From contig NZ_VFVR01000009.1 of the NCBI RefSeq assembly GCF_006442205.1, forward strand, positions 1 to 64,000: a stretch of 64,000 bases of DNA, read 5' to 3'. The notes under the pieces were generated by a model. It saw only the letters and a program-made list of their open reading frames with translations. It was not told the DNA's origin and searched no databases. The position numbers were made by a program, and so were the translations under genes. Positions 1 through 7,891 of the stretch are shown here, one piece after another (position 1 is the first letter of the stretch; each line of letters begins with the position of its first letter). The DNA comes from Mesorhizobium sp. B2-3-12 (GTDB lineage: Bacteria > Pseudomonadota > Alphaproteobacteria > Rhizobiales > Rhizobiaceae).

Positions 1-170
1 CCCCCGACACCGCCCAGCAAAGCGCCGACCGGTTGCTGCGCGACCAGTTCGGGGCGGGCAAACAGCCGCGTCACGAAATCGAGATCTGCTGCCGTTGGCT
101 GCCGCAGCAGCAAGCGGGCGGTGCGCCGACCGCCGGTTGGCCGCGCGTCGCCGCCATGGTTCTCGGACAT
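1..170 (-). CDS. GNAT family N-acetyltransferase, N-terminal part (cut by window edge)
   Basis: The frame opens with ATG at 170 and runs off the left edge, giving 56 residues. The segment LLLRQPTAADLDFVTRLFAR is the usual opening of a RimJ/RimL-like acetyltransferase: a first beta strand with an R-x-P/T-x-x-D turn, then helix 1. Such enzymes transfer acetyl from acetyl-CoA to an amine or a protein N-terminus. The acetyl-CoA binding part lies outside the window, so substrate and completeness cannot be judged. The gene is read away from the barrel-protein pair and is separated from it by about 110 bp without another gene. Confidence 0.7.
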   Translation of the reverse strand, partial: MSENHGGDARPTGGRRTARLLLRQPTAADLDFVTRLFARPELVAQQPVGALLGGVG

Positions 171-278
171 GGGCTGCCTTCAGGTGCTGGGCCGAAATGA
201 CGGCGGGACCGGATCGCGCCCAGCTATGCAGCCAATTGCGATGCGATCATGGCAGCGCCATGCGACCGAGCCGCCGGC

Positions 279-1103
279 TCACTTCGTATTGATCACCGAT
301 GCCGGCCGGTAAGTGTCCATCGTCGCGCCGTTGCGGTCCTCGTCGAAGAGGGAGTCGCTGCCGAAGCTGGCGCGCAGGCCGATGACGAGCTTATTGGCCC
401 TGGTGTCCTGGGTGGACGTTTCGAACTTCCTGCGTTCGAATTCATAGCGTCCGAACACCGACCACGGCGTTTCGTCGAACCGGTACATGGCCTGGACGGC
501 GGCACCGACCACGTCCTCGTTGGTGCCATCATAGTCGGTTCGGTTGAAGTCGAGTTCCGCATCGAGGCGAAGGTTCCTGCGGACGAAATAGCGCGCCACG
601 GCGCGCAGGCCCCATTGGTCGCCGTGAAAGTCGTTGATGGTGAGCTGGCCGACGCTGGCCTGGCCATAGAGGGTCAGCTTGCCGAAATAGAGCTGCGCTT
701 CCGGGCCGACGGCATGGTTGTTCACGGTCACGCCGCTTTCGCCGAACGATGTGTAGGCGGCGAAGAGGCCGGCGGCAAAACGATCGGGATCGCGGTAGTA
801 GCCATGGATCGTGCCGCTGGTCCCGTCCAGCGGGGAATAATGGCCCCATATGCGGTCATAGGTCAGGTCGCCCTGCAGGTTCCAGCGCTGGGCGAACGGA
901 ATGTTGACGCGCACCGCACCCCCGCCGGCCCGGGTGGTGTAATCGTCGCCGACGAAGCGAAGGCCGCCAAGGTAGAGTTCGCCGTAACCGGAAACACGCG
1001 GCGTCACCACCGTCTCCGTGGCCAACGGCTGCAGCGTATCGGCGGCGTACGCGGTGGTCGCGGCGACCAGCGACGACGCGGCGAAGATTGAAAAGCGATG
1101 CAT
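279..1103 (-). CDS. Secreted beta-barrel-like outer membrane protein, paralogue 1
   Basis: A 274-residue protein starting at the ATG at 1103, where a typical signal peptide begins (MHRFSIFAASSLVAATTAYA, predicted cut after AYA). An upstream in-frame ATG would add 19 residues before the signal and is less likely. The mature part is rich in alternating aromatic and polar strands (GYGELYLGG, WNLQGDLTYDR, LTLYGQASVGQL, WSVFGRYEFERR), as in outer membrane barrels. No named family was recognised. It is followed on the same strand, across a 67-bp gap, by a close paralogue upstream (ending at 1171), so the pair is a tandem duplication and probably co-transcribed. Confidence 0.7.
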   Translation of the reverse strand: MHRFSIFAASSLVAATTAYAADTLQPLATETVVTPRVSGYGELYLGGLRFVGDDYTTRAGGGAVRVNIPFAQRWNLQGDLTYDRIWGHYSPLDGTSGTIHGYYRDPDRFAAGLFAAYTSFGESGVTVNNHAVGPEAQLYFGKLTLYGQASVGQLTINDFHGDQWGLRAVARYFVRRNLRLDAELDFNRTDYDGTNEDVVGAAVQAMYRFDETPWSVFGRYEFERRKFETSTQDTRANKLVIGLRASFGSDSLFDEDRNGATMDTYRPASVINTK

Positions 1104-1170
1104 GTGAAAGCCCCGAAGATGAATATGAGTTCTGGATGCGTGTATGATGCGCGAGGCCAATCACCCGGGC

Positions 1171-1980
1171 TCAGTTGATGTTTATCACCGCGTTGGCTCG
1201 GTAGGTGTCCATGGTCGCACCAGTGCGATCCTCGTCGAGCAGCGAGTTGCTGCCGAAGCTGGCGCGCAGGCCGATGACGAATTTGTCCGCGCCGAATGAT
1301 CCGCCCTTGGTGCGTTCGAATTGATAACGCCCAAACAGCGACCATGGCGTTGCGTCGAACCGGTACATGGCCTGCACGGCTCCGCCGATTACGTCCAGGT
1401 TGAACCCCTCATCCAACCTGTTGAACAGGAACTCGCCATCCAGGCGAAGGTTCTTCTGGATGAAGTAGCGGGCGACGGCGCGCACGCCCCATTCGTCGCC
1501 GTGAAAATCGCCGAAGTTTAGCTGGCCCACATAGGCCTGGCCGTAAAGGGTCAGATTGCCGACATAGACCTGGACTTCCGGGCCGACCGAATAGCTGCTC
1601 GGGTTCAAGTCGCCACCGAAGTCAAAGGCTGTGTAGGTGGCGAAAACACCGGCAGCGAAACGGTCGGGATCGCGATAGTAGCCATGGATCGCTCCGCCGC
1701 TGCCATTCCGATCGTCGAAGTCATCCCAGGTGCGGTCGTAGGTCAGGTCCCCCTGGAGGTTCCAGCGCTGGGCAAATGGGATGTTGACACGGGCAGCACC
1801 GCCCGCTGTGCGGAGCGTGTCATCGCCGTCGGGATAGCGAAGTCCTCCCAGATAGAGTTCGCTGTAGCCGGACATATGCCGCGTCACCACCGTCTCCGCG
1901 GCCAGCGGCTGCAGGGTATCTGCGGCGTAGGCGGATGTTGTGGCGACCAGCGACGCGGCCATGATTGAAAAGCGATGCAT
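1171..1980 (-). CDS. Secreted beta-barrel-like outer membrane protein, paralogue 2
   Basis: A 269-residue paralogue of the protein at 279-1103, starting at ATG 1980 with the same signal peptide opening (MHRFSIMAASLVATTSAYA). Long identical blocks are shared, for example RVNIPFAQRWNLQGDLTYDR and HGYYRDPDRFAAG. The differences cluster in the segments between strands, which would be loops of a barrel, as expected of duplicated surface proteins. It is the upstream gene of the pair. No family name can be given from the sequence; outer membrane location is inferred from the signal peptide and strand pattern. Confidence 0.7.
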   Translation of the reverse strand: MHRFSIMAASLVATTSAYAADTLQPLAAETVVTRHMSGYSELYLGGLRYPDGDDTLRTAGGAARVNIPFAQRWNLQGDLTYDRTWDDFDDRNGSGGAIHGYYRDPDRFAAGVFATYTAFDFGGDLNPSSYSVGPEVQVYVGNLTLYGQAYVGQLNFGDFHGDEWGVRAVARYFIQKNLRLDGEFLFNRLDEGFNLDVIGGAVQAMYRFDATPWSLFGRYQFERTKGGSFGADKFVIGLRASFGSNSLLDEDRTGATMDTYRANAVININ

Positions 1981-2216
1981 TGAACCCCCGAAGTGCGAAT
2001 GTGTTCCGGACCCCACATCCGGTAATGGAAGACGTGACCCGTCCGGCCCCGCTGCCGGCCTTGTCAGCCTCCGGTGTTGCATTGTTCGCCGTTCCGCGTC
2101 TTGGGCTGGGCCGCACTCGAATTGTCAGGGAAAGCGCGGCGGTGCTTTCCCGGTCAGTGTGGCCATCCGGCCGCACGCCATTTGGGGATGCCGGGGGGAA
2201 TCGCTGTCGGGTGAAA

Positions 2217-3263
2217 CTACCTGGCGCTGCTCGGCGTCGAGCCGAAGCGGCGGCGGAAGCATCGGTTGAAATAGGAGACGTCGGAAAAGCCGCTCAAGAG
2301 CGCGATCTCGCTGACCCGCATGCGGTCGTTGCGCCGGTCGCGCAGCATGCGATGGGCTCTCTGCAGGCGCAGTTCGAGAATATGCTCGGCGAAACTGGAG
2401 CCGGTTTCCTGCAGGAGATCGTGGACATAGCGCGCGGAAAGCCGCAATTGCCGGGCGATGTGCTGGGCCGAGACGCCGGGATCTGCGAAGTTGTCCCGCA
2501 TCTTCTGCAGGATGGCCTGCAGCCTGGCCGCGCGCAGGCCGCGCACGCCCGCCAGCTCGGCGATCTCGCCCTTGGCGCCGGTCGCCAGGCCGATCAGGTC
2601 GACGATCGTCTCGGTGGCGTGGGCGACAAGATCGGGCGAGAGCAAGGCCGGCCCCGCTTCGAGGAAGCCGCAATAGCGCTTGAGCATGTCGAGCGCTTCA
2701 TTGTCGGCGCCGATGGTCAGCGCCAGGCGGTCGTCGACATGGGGAAAGGCGTTTTCCAGGATTTCGCGGGGCACCACGACATTGGTCCAGACATTGCGGT
2801 CGCCGCCGGTCATTTCCAGCGCCTCCGAGGCCGAGACCAGCGCGCCCTCGCCCCTGCCGATGCTGTAGTCGCGGCCGGTCTGCACGCCGCTCAGCCTGGT
2901 GTCGCCGTCATTGACCAGCAGCAGATAGCCGTCGCGCCCGTCATCGGCGATGTTGCGTGTCTTGCGGCTGGCATGCTTGATCGTCCCTGCCATCCGCCCG
3001 AGCACCAGCGGCCCGATGGCGGTGGCTTCGATGTCCGCCTGGAACGGCACATTGCCGGAGATGGCGTATTCGACCGACCATATCTCCGCGACATGGATGT
3101 CCTGCCAGAGCGCGAAACGCGCCCGGTCGTCGAGATGCGGCGGCAGATCGAGCGATGAGAAGACGTTCTTTTTCAACGAGCAACCGGCCTTTCCCGCGCA
3201 CGCGTCTTCCCTGAAGCCGCACCGTATGGGACCGATTCGCCTCTTGTCCAGAGCCGGCGCCAT
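2217..3263 (-). CDS. AraC family transcriptional regulator
   Basis: A 348-residue regulator. The N-terminal half (about residues 35-200) resembles the AraC_binding_2 sensor domain, with a FSSLDLPPHLDDRARFALWQ opening. The C-terminal 100 residues hold two helix-turn-helix motifs (around VSAQHIARQLRLSARYVHDL and VSEIALLSGFSDVSYFNRCF) ending in RRFGSTP, the AraC signature. The start at 3263 has a purine-rich leader; a later start inside the first 35 residues is possible because that stretch has no family match. No inducer or target can be named. It is a single gene pointing toward the barrel-protein pair, across a 236-bp gap. Confidence 0.85.
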   Translation of the reverse strand: MAPALDKRRIGPIRCGFREDACAGKAGCSLKKNVFSSLDLPPHLDDRARFALWQDIHVAEIWSVEYAISGNVPFQADIEATAIGPLVLGRMAGTIKHASRKTRNIADDGRDGYLLLVNDGDTRLSGVQTGRDYSIGRGEGALVSASEALEMTGGDRNVWTNVVVPREILENAFPHVDDRLALTIGADNEALDMLKRYCGFLEAGPALLSPDLVAHATETIVDLIGLATGAKGEIAELAGVRGLRAARLQAILQKMRDNFADPGVSAQHIARQLRLSARYVHDLLQETGSSFAEHILELRLQRAHRMLRDRRNDRMRVSEIALLSGFSDVSYFNRCFRRRFGSTPSSAR

Positions 3264-3473
3264 CCCTTGCCCTGCAGGACAATTCCAGTGCCGCCCAGGT
3301 CAAGAATCCGGCCGGATTCGCCCGCCCTGGCGTTCGAATTTCCAAGAATGCCTGGAAAATGCGGCGTGGGAATCACCCCAGGCTCGCCCTGGCGCTGCAA
3401 CTTGCAACACCGTCACGGGCTCGGGTGTGTTGAGATTCAGCTCAGGCCGGCCTCACCTGAATATCGATACACC

Positions 3474-3902
3474 CTAGAAGGTGATCTTCACGGAGGCCAC
3501 GCTGCGGTTGGCCGGGCCGTGGTGGACGGCCTCGATGTTGTTGCCGTCGGGGTCGAGCAGGAAGGCGGCATAATAGCCGGGATGATAGGGCCGTTCGCCC
3601 GGCGCGCCATTGTCTTTGCCGCCGGCCGCCAGCCCGGCCTTGTGGAAGGCGTCGACCATGGCGTGGTCCCTGGCCTGGAAAGCCAGATGATGACGGCCGG
3701 TCAGCTTGCCCAATGCGGCCCGGCTGTCCGCGCTGGAGATGAACAATTCGTCGGCCCAGAAATAATCCTCGCCGGCGCCGCCGATCGGGATGCCAAGCAC
3801 CTGGAACAGCGCCTCGTAGAAACGCCGGCTGGCGGGGAGATCCCTGACCACGAGCTGGAGGTGGTCGATGAGCCGGCCGCGATGCAATTCCTGGGTTTCC
3901 AT
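3474..3902 (-). CDS. VOC (glyoxalase/bleomycin-resistance) family protein
   Basis: A 142-residue single-domain vicinal-oxygen-chelate protein. The two beta-alpha-beta-beta-beta modules are visible: HLQLVVRDLPASRRFYEALF opens the first, with metal-ligand-type His, and HHLAFQARDHAMVDAFHKAG the second; the C-terminal AAFLLDPDGNNIEAVHH is the typical final motif with a Glu ligand. The start at 3902 is chosen because a very strong Shine-Dalgarno (GAGGAGGAG) sits just upstream; that leader is duplicated in tandem (see separate entry). Substrate unknown; such proteins include lyases, dioxygenases and antibiotic-binding proteins. Confidence 0.85.
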   Translation of the reverse strand: METQELHRGRLIDHLQLVVRDLPASRRFYEALFQVLGIPIGGAGEDYFWADELFISSADSRAALGKLTGRHHLAFQARDHAMVDAFHKAGLAAGGKDNGAPGERPYHPGYYAAFLLDPDGNNIEAVHHGPANRSVASVKITF

Positions 3903-3903
3903 G

Positions 3904-3931
3904 AAGCTCCTCCTCGCAAGCTCCTCCTCGC
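3904..3931 (-). repeat. Tandem duplication of a Shine-Dalgarno leader
   Basis: The 14-bp unit AAGCTCCTCCTCGC (plus strand) occurs twice in direct succession at 3904-3917 and 3918-3931, immediately upstream of the VOC start at 3902. On the coding strand each unit carries GAGGAGGAG, so the messenger would have two full ribosome-binding sequences, only the near one correctly spaced from the ATG. Confidence 0.85.
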
Positions 3932-4065
3932 AATGCCTCGAATTTAGGCGCCGGCGGCAAGGCGTCAACGCGGGGCGCGTGCATCTGCTGACAACCAGCG
4001 ACAATTTTTCGGGCCGGATGGAACTTTTCGGCTGAACGCAAGTTTGGTGCCGCGGCGGGAGGGAA

Positions 4066-4326
4066 TTGCCATTGGATTGTTTTGAGAAGCTGGAAGCGCT
4101 GGTCGACGGCGCCGATGCCGGTGCCATCGAGGAAGCGAACGCGTTGCTGGCAAGGTTCAGGGACAGGTCCGAACAAACGAAGCGGGCCATCGAGGAGTTC
4201 ATGCTGGACTTCAAGACCTTGGTCTTCGTCGTCGAAACCGGCGAGGAAGGTTTCCAAAAACCGATCCGCAAGCTCGCCCGCGCCAGGCTCGCGAAGCTCA
4301 AGCATCTGGTCAGCCAGACGGCATGA
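4066..4326 (+). CDS. Small helical hypothetical protein
   Basis: An 86-residue protein rich in Glu, Lys, Leu and Ala, predicted almost wholly helical, with no cysteine pair, signal or membrane segment. No family was recognised. The start is uncertain: TTG at 4066 gives 86 residues, but TTG at 4072 has better spacing (about 8 nt) to the GGAGGGAA ribosome-binding sequence and would give 84. It is convergent with the aminotransferase gene, whose stop lies only 16 bp further. Confidence 0.5.
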   Translation: MPLDCFEKLEALVDGADAGAIEEANALLARFRDRSEQTKRAIEEFMLDFKTLVFVVETGEEGFQKPIRKLARARLAKLKHLVSQTA

Positions 4327-4341
4327 AGGTCTGGTTGCGGC

Positions 4342-5550
4342 CTATCCCTTCAGGACGGCCGCCAGCCGGGGAATGCCCTCGCTCACGGCGCGGCGGTCGG
4401 CCAGCGTGAAGGACAGCCGCAGCGTGTTGCGTCCGGTGCCGTCGGCATAGAAGGCATTGCCGGGCACGAAGGCGACACGCGCCTCCTTCACCGATCGCGC
4501 CAGGAGTTCGGTGGCGTCTGCGCCTTCCGGCAGCGTCACCCAGACGAACATGCCGCCTTCCGGGCGGCTCCAGGTCACGCCCTTGGGCATGTGGGCTTCA
4601 AGCGCGCCGAGCAACCCGTCGCGGCGCTCGCGATAGGCGCCGATCAGCTTGTCCACCTGGCCGTCGAACACGGATTCGGCGACGCGGTGCATCACCATCT
4701 GGTTGACCGACGGGCTGTGCAGGTCCGAGGCCTGCTTCATCAGCACCAGTTTTTCGACCACATGGCGAGGCGCGCAGACCCAGCCGACACGCATGCCCGG
4801 CGACAGGATTTTCGAGAACGAGCCGCAATAGAGCGTGCGCGCCTTGTCGATGCCGCCAGACCTGATGCAGTCGAGCGCCAGGATGGGCGGCACGGCCTCG
4901 CCGTCATAGCGCAGGGCACGATAGGCGGCGTCCTCGATGACGGCGATGTCGAGTTCGCCGGCAAGGTCGAGCACCGCCTCGCGCTGCTTCTTGTCCAGCG
5001 TGTTGCCGGTCGGGTTGGCGAAGTCGGGCACCAGATAGGCGAACTTCACCCGCCCGCCATTCGCGGCGGCGGCCGCGCGGTAGGCCTCGGGCGTCATGTT
5101 GCCGCCCTCGGGCCGCAGCCGGTCGTAGCGCGGCTCATAGGCGTTGAAGGCCTGCAGCGCGCCGAGATAGGTCGGCCATGTCACCAGCGCGGTGTCACCC
5201 GGCGACAGGAACAGTTTGCCCAGATAATCCAGCGCCTGCTGCGAGCCCGACGTGATGAAGATGTTGGCCTCGTCGCAGGCGATGCCGAGCTTGCCCATCT
5301 GCCCGGCAAGCCATTTGCGCAGCGGCGCATAGCCTTCCGAGACCTGGTACTGCAGCGCCGCTCCGGCTTCCGCGCCGCTGAGCACATCGGCATAGGCATC
5401 GCGGATGGCATCGGCCGGGAACAGTGAGGGATCGGGAATGCCGCCGGCGAAGGAGATGATGTCGGGCTGGTCGAGCAGCTTCAGCAGCTCGCGGATTTCC
5501 GACGCCTTCATGCGCGACGAGCGCGAGGCCAACAGGTTCAAAAGGGTCAC
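4342..5550 (-). CDS. PLP-dependent class I/II aminotransferase (2-aminoadipate/aromatic type)
   Basis: A 402-residue fold-type I aminotransferase. The order of motifs is normal: IISFAGGIPDPSLFP near the N-terminus, FITSGSQQALDYLGKLFLSP for the cofactor phosphate region, PDFANPTGNTL with the Asn-Pro that contacts the PLP ring oxygen, and SFSKILSPGMRVGW with the PLP-binding Lys near residue 247. The closest named relatives are LysN-like and MocR-related amino-acid aminotransferases; the amino donor cannot be told. The start is GTG at 5550, with GGGGAGGCG upstream. A 10-bp inverted repeat lies 24 bp before the start and suggests local control. Confidence 0.9.
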   Translation of the reverse strand: MTLLNLLASRSSRMKASEIRELLKLLDQPDIISFAGGIPDPSLFPADAIRDAYADVLSGAEAGAALQYQVSEGYAPLRKWLAGQMGKLGIACDEANIFITSGSQQALDYLGKLFLSPGDTALVTWPTYLGALQAFNAYEPRYDRLRPEGGNMTPEAYRAAAAANGGRVKFAYLVPDFANPTGNTLDKKQREAVLDLAGELDIAVIEDAAYRALRYDGEAVPPILALDCIRSGGIDKARTLYCGSFSKILSPGMRVGWVCAPRHVVEKLVLMKQASDLHSPSVNQMVMHRVAESVFDGQVDKLIGAYRERRDGLLGALEAHMPKGVTWSRPEGGMFVWVTLPEGADATELLARSVKEARVAFVPGNAFYADGTGRNTLRLSFTLADRRAVSEGIPRLAAVLKG

Positions 5551-5574
5551 GACACGCCTCCCCGGACGTTTCTT

Positions 5575-5601
5575 ATATAGGTCAACTTGGCTGACCTATA
5601 T
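5575..5601 (-). promoter_or_regulatory. Operator-like dyad upstream of the aminotransferase
   Basis: ATATAGGTCA (5575-5584) and its exact reverse complement TGACCTATAT (5592-5601) flank a 7-nt spacer. The dyad lies between the aminotransferase start (5550) and the GNAT stop (5644), so it belongs to the aminotransferase promoter. On the minus strand it contains TTGACC, a possible -35 box. The arm length and spacing fit a dimeric repressor or an Lrp/GntR-type regulator; none is encoded next to it. Confidence 0.6.
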
Positions 5602-5643
5602 CCGCTCTTGCCGGCAAATTGAATAGGGCCTGGAAGGCTTCCG

Positions 5644-6132
5644 CTATACGCCAGTTGCCGCCGGCGTCCGTGTCTGAAGGCTCTTCTTGTAACCAATATG
5701 GCTGGCCGTGAAGCCGAGCCCTTCATAGAAACGGTGCGCATCCGCCCGGCCCTTGTCCGTCGTGAGCTGCACCAGGCCGCAGCCGCGCGCCTTGCATTGC
5801 CCGATCGCCCATTCGACCATCTTCCTGCCGATGCCGTCGGAGCGCCTGCCATCGGCGACACGAACCGCCTCGATCTGCCCCCGCCACGCGCCCTTGCGCG
5901 ATAGCCCGGCGAGGAAGGTGATCTGCAACGTGCCGATCACCGCGCCGCCATCCACGGCCACCGCCAGCAATTGGTTGGGATCGGCGTCGATGGCCGCGAA
6001 GGCATCGACATAGCCTTGCGCCAGCGGCAAGGAAGCATCCTCGCGGCCAGCGCCCAGCGGATCGTCGGCCAGCATGGCGACGATGGCCGGCAGGTCGGCG
6101 GCGACAGCTTTGCGGAATTGGATGTTGGTCAT
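5644..6132 (-). CDS. GNAT family N-acetyltransferase
   Basis: A 162-residue acetyltransferase starting at ATG 6132 (IQFRKAVAADLPAIVAML is the normal first strand and helix). The acetyl-CoA site is seen in VRVADGRRSDGIGRKMVEWA (the Q/R-x-x-G-x-G/A loop), followed by the fourth strand CGLVQLTTDKGRADAHRFYE and the C-terminal LGFTASHIGYKK. The family acetylates small amines, amino acids or proteins; the substrate is not evident. It is on the same strand as the aminotransferase, 93 bp upstream of it, but the operator dyad in that gap suggests that the two are separately controlled. Confidence 0.85.
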   Translation of the reverse strand: MTNIQFRKAVAADLPAIVAMLADDPLGAGREDASLPLAQGYVDAFAAIDADPNQLLAVAVDGGAVIGTLQITFLAGLSRKGAWRGQIEAVRVADGRRSDGIGRKMVEWAIGQCKARGCGLVQLTTDKGRADAHRFYEGLGFTASHIGYKKSLQTRTPAATGV

Positions 6133-6201
6133 GGGCGGATGAGATACGGCTGGCCGGCCCCGGCGGCAAGGGTGGATGCGCGGCCCAATCACCAAACGCC
6201 A

Positions 6202-6380
6202 GCGCCGCCCCTCATCTGCCTGCCGGCATCTTCTCCCCGTATAGGGACGGGAGAAGGACGCTGTGGCATCCCTCGGCGCCTATTTCCCAGCGCCGGCAAT
6301 TGGCGAAATCGCCAGCGACTGCGTCTTTCTCCCCGTCCTATACGGGGAGAAATGTCCGGCAGGACAATGAGGGGCGGCGC
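6202..6380. repeat. Intergenic palindromic element, class A, copy 1
   Basis: Two long inverted arms. The left begins GCGCCGCCCCTCATCTGCCT and contains TTCTCCCCGTATAGGGACGG; the right ends AATGAGGGGCGGCGC. Between the arms is the conserved core ATTGGCGAAA. Each arm can itself fold at the TCTCCCCG...CGGGGAGA hairpin. The element lies in the gap between the GNAT gene and a secreted protein gene that is read toward it. Confidence 0.85.
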
Positions 6381-6386
6381 CGAGGC

Positions 6387-6878
6387 TCAATCCCCGTCCG
6401 CCGGCTTGGCCTTGCCACACTGCGCCAGCACCTTGCCGATCGCCCCACTGGAGCCCTTCAGCGGAAAACCGATCTCGCCATATTTGGCCGAACTGACCGA
6501 CAGGTCGCCCTTCGAGCGTAAGAGGTCGAGCAGCGGATCGGCTTTCGCCAGATTGACCACGAAATATCCGTACATTTCCTCCAGCTGCAGCGTCCTGGTC
6601 ACCGTCTTGCCGTCGGCCTTGAAGTCGAAAACGCCGCTGGCTCCCGGTTCCAGCTGCTGGCCGCTGGCGCCCAGATCGTAGCTCAGCACCGGTTTGTCGT
6701 AACAATTCAGCATCAGATACGCGTCGCCCTTCGGCCCGCCGCAGACGGAAGCTGTCAGCACGCTGCCGCCCTCGTCTTCTTCCATCTTCGCGCTCCAGCC
6801 GCCGCAGGACGCGGCGAAGGACGATTGTGCGCCCAGCAATGCCGCCAAGGCACCGGCGGCAACGAGATATCTTGTCAT
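6387..6878 (-). CDS. Secreted hypothetical protein
   Basis: A 163-residue protein starting at ATG 6878, behind GAGGGGGAAG. It has a clear signal peptide (MTRYLVAAGALAALLGAQSS, cut near SFA-A). The mature part has three well-spaced cysteines (CGGWSAKME, VCGGPKGDAYLMLNC) and ends near a further Cys, so disulphides in the periplasm are likely. No known domain was recognised. It is divergent from the DUF922 protease-like gene, with about 100 bp between the starts. Confidence 0.65.
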   Translation of the reverse strand: MTRYLVAAGALAALLGAQSSFAASCGGWSAKMEEDEGGSVLTASVCGGPKGDAYLMLNCYDKPVLSYDLGASGQQLEPGASGVFDFKADGKTVTRTLQLEEMYGYFVVNLAKADPLLDLLRSKGDLSVSSAKYGEIGFPLKGSSGAIGKVLAQCGKAKPADGD

Positions 6879-6979
6879 GGCTTCCCCCTCCGACATTTGC
6901 AGCACCCGCCGCCAGCATATAGGAAAAGCCGTTGAATGGCATTGCATCTACGGCAAGGCCGCGCGTCCCGGAGAGAGCG

Positions 6980-7582
6980 GTGTTGAAAGCCTGTATTCGC
7001 CTGTGTCTTCTGACCGCCGCCCTGATGGCCTTGCCGCTCACCGCCCATGCCGAATGGAAGCCGGTCGAGAAGGTCGAGACCTACGCCATATCAGGCCAGT
7101 CCGGGCTGGAGCTCTACCGGTCGATCGGCGAGAACGGGCCGAATGTCGGTATCACCCGCGCCATCGCCTACACCAACTTCAAGCTGACCTGGGGTGTCAG
7201 GGACTACAAGCCCAGGGGCAAGGACTGCGTGCTGACGGCGGGGAATCCGAAACTCATCATCACCTACACCTTGCCAAGCCCTTCCGAGCCGCTGCCGCCA
7301 GCCCTCCAGAAGAAATGGGAGGTGTTCATCGCCGGCGTCAGCGCCCATGAGAAGGTGCATGGCGCCAGCATGATCCAGATGGTCCATGACATCGAAGCCG
7401 CGACAGACGGCCTGACCGTCACTGACGATCCCAAATGCAGCAAGACCAGGGCCGAGGTGGTCCGTCGGCTCGACGCGATCTCGAAGACGAGGATACAGGG
7501 CAGCCGCGATTTCGACCGCGTCGAGTTCGGCCAGGGCGGCAATTTGCAGAAACTGGTTTTCGCTTTGGTGAATGGCGGCTGA
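6980..7582 (+). CDS. DUF922 predicted secreted zinc protease
   Basis: A 200-residue exported protein. The start is placed at GTG 6980 because GGAGAG lies at the right distance and the signal peptide (LKACIRLCLLTAALMALPLT, then AHA) begins there; longer starts add a non-signal extension. The motif SAHEKVHGASM, an HExxH site near residue 123, identifies the DUF922 family (COG5661-like), annotated as predicted Zn-dependent proteases. The preceding segment with TNFKLTWGVRDY is typical of the family. Activity has only been predicted for the family. It is a single gene followed by a repeat-rich gap. Confidence 0.8.
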   Translation: MLKACIRLCLLTAALMALPLTAHAEWKPVEKVETYAISGQSGLELYRSIGENGPNVGITRAIAYTNFKLTWGVRDYKPRGKDCVLTAGNPKLIITYTLPSPSEPLPPALQKKWEVFIAGVSAHEKVHGASMIQMVHDIEAATDGLTVTDDPKCSKTRAEVVRRLDAISKTRIQGSRDFDRVEFGQGGNLQKLVFALVNGG

Positions 7583-7610
7583 GCGCCAGCCTCACCCCTC
7601 CCAACACTAG

Positions 7611-7891
7611 GCAAGGAAAGGCGCCAAGCTCGGCAAACGCGCGCCTTTCCTCTCCCCCGTCGATCGGGGGAGAGGTGGCTCGGCGAAGCCGAGACGGAGT
7701 GGGGGTCGACCTGGTTCGGCCGCTGTGTTTCAAGCCCGGGTGATATCTCGCTGTGACTGAGGCCTGGGTGTCAGCGGCAGCGCGGTCGAGAACCGCCTTC
7801 CCCCACTCCGTCGCTGCTTCGCAGCGCCACCTCTCCCTCCGGAGGGCTCCGGAGGGCGAGGAAAGGCACCAAGGTCGGTGAACCAGCGCAC
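7611..7891. repeat. Composite palindromic intergenic repeat of a second kind
   Basis: The 309-bp gap between the DUF922 and phosphoesterase genes holds no gene. It has an outer direct repeat (AGGAAAGGCGCCAAGCTCGG near 7613 and AGGAAAGGCACCAAGGTCGG near 7859). Between the two lie inverted blocks, GGGGGAGAGGTGGCTCGGCG at 7667 and CCCCCACTCCGTCGCTGCTT from 7800, with local hairpins such as CCCCCGTCGATCGGGGG. It shares neither the core nor the ends of the class A/B elements. Confidence 0.7.
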
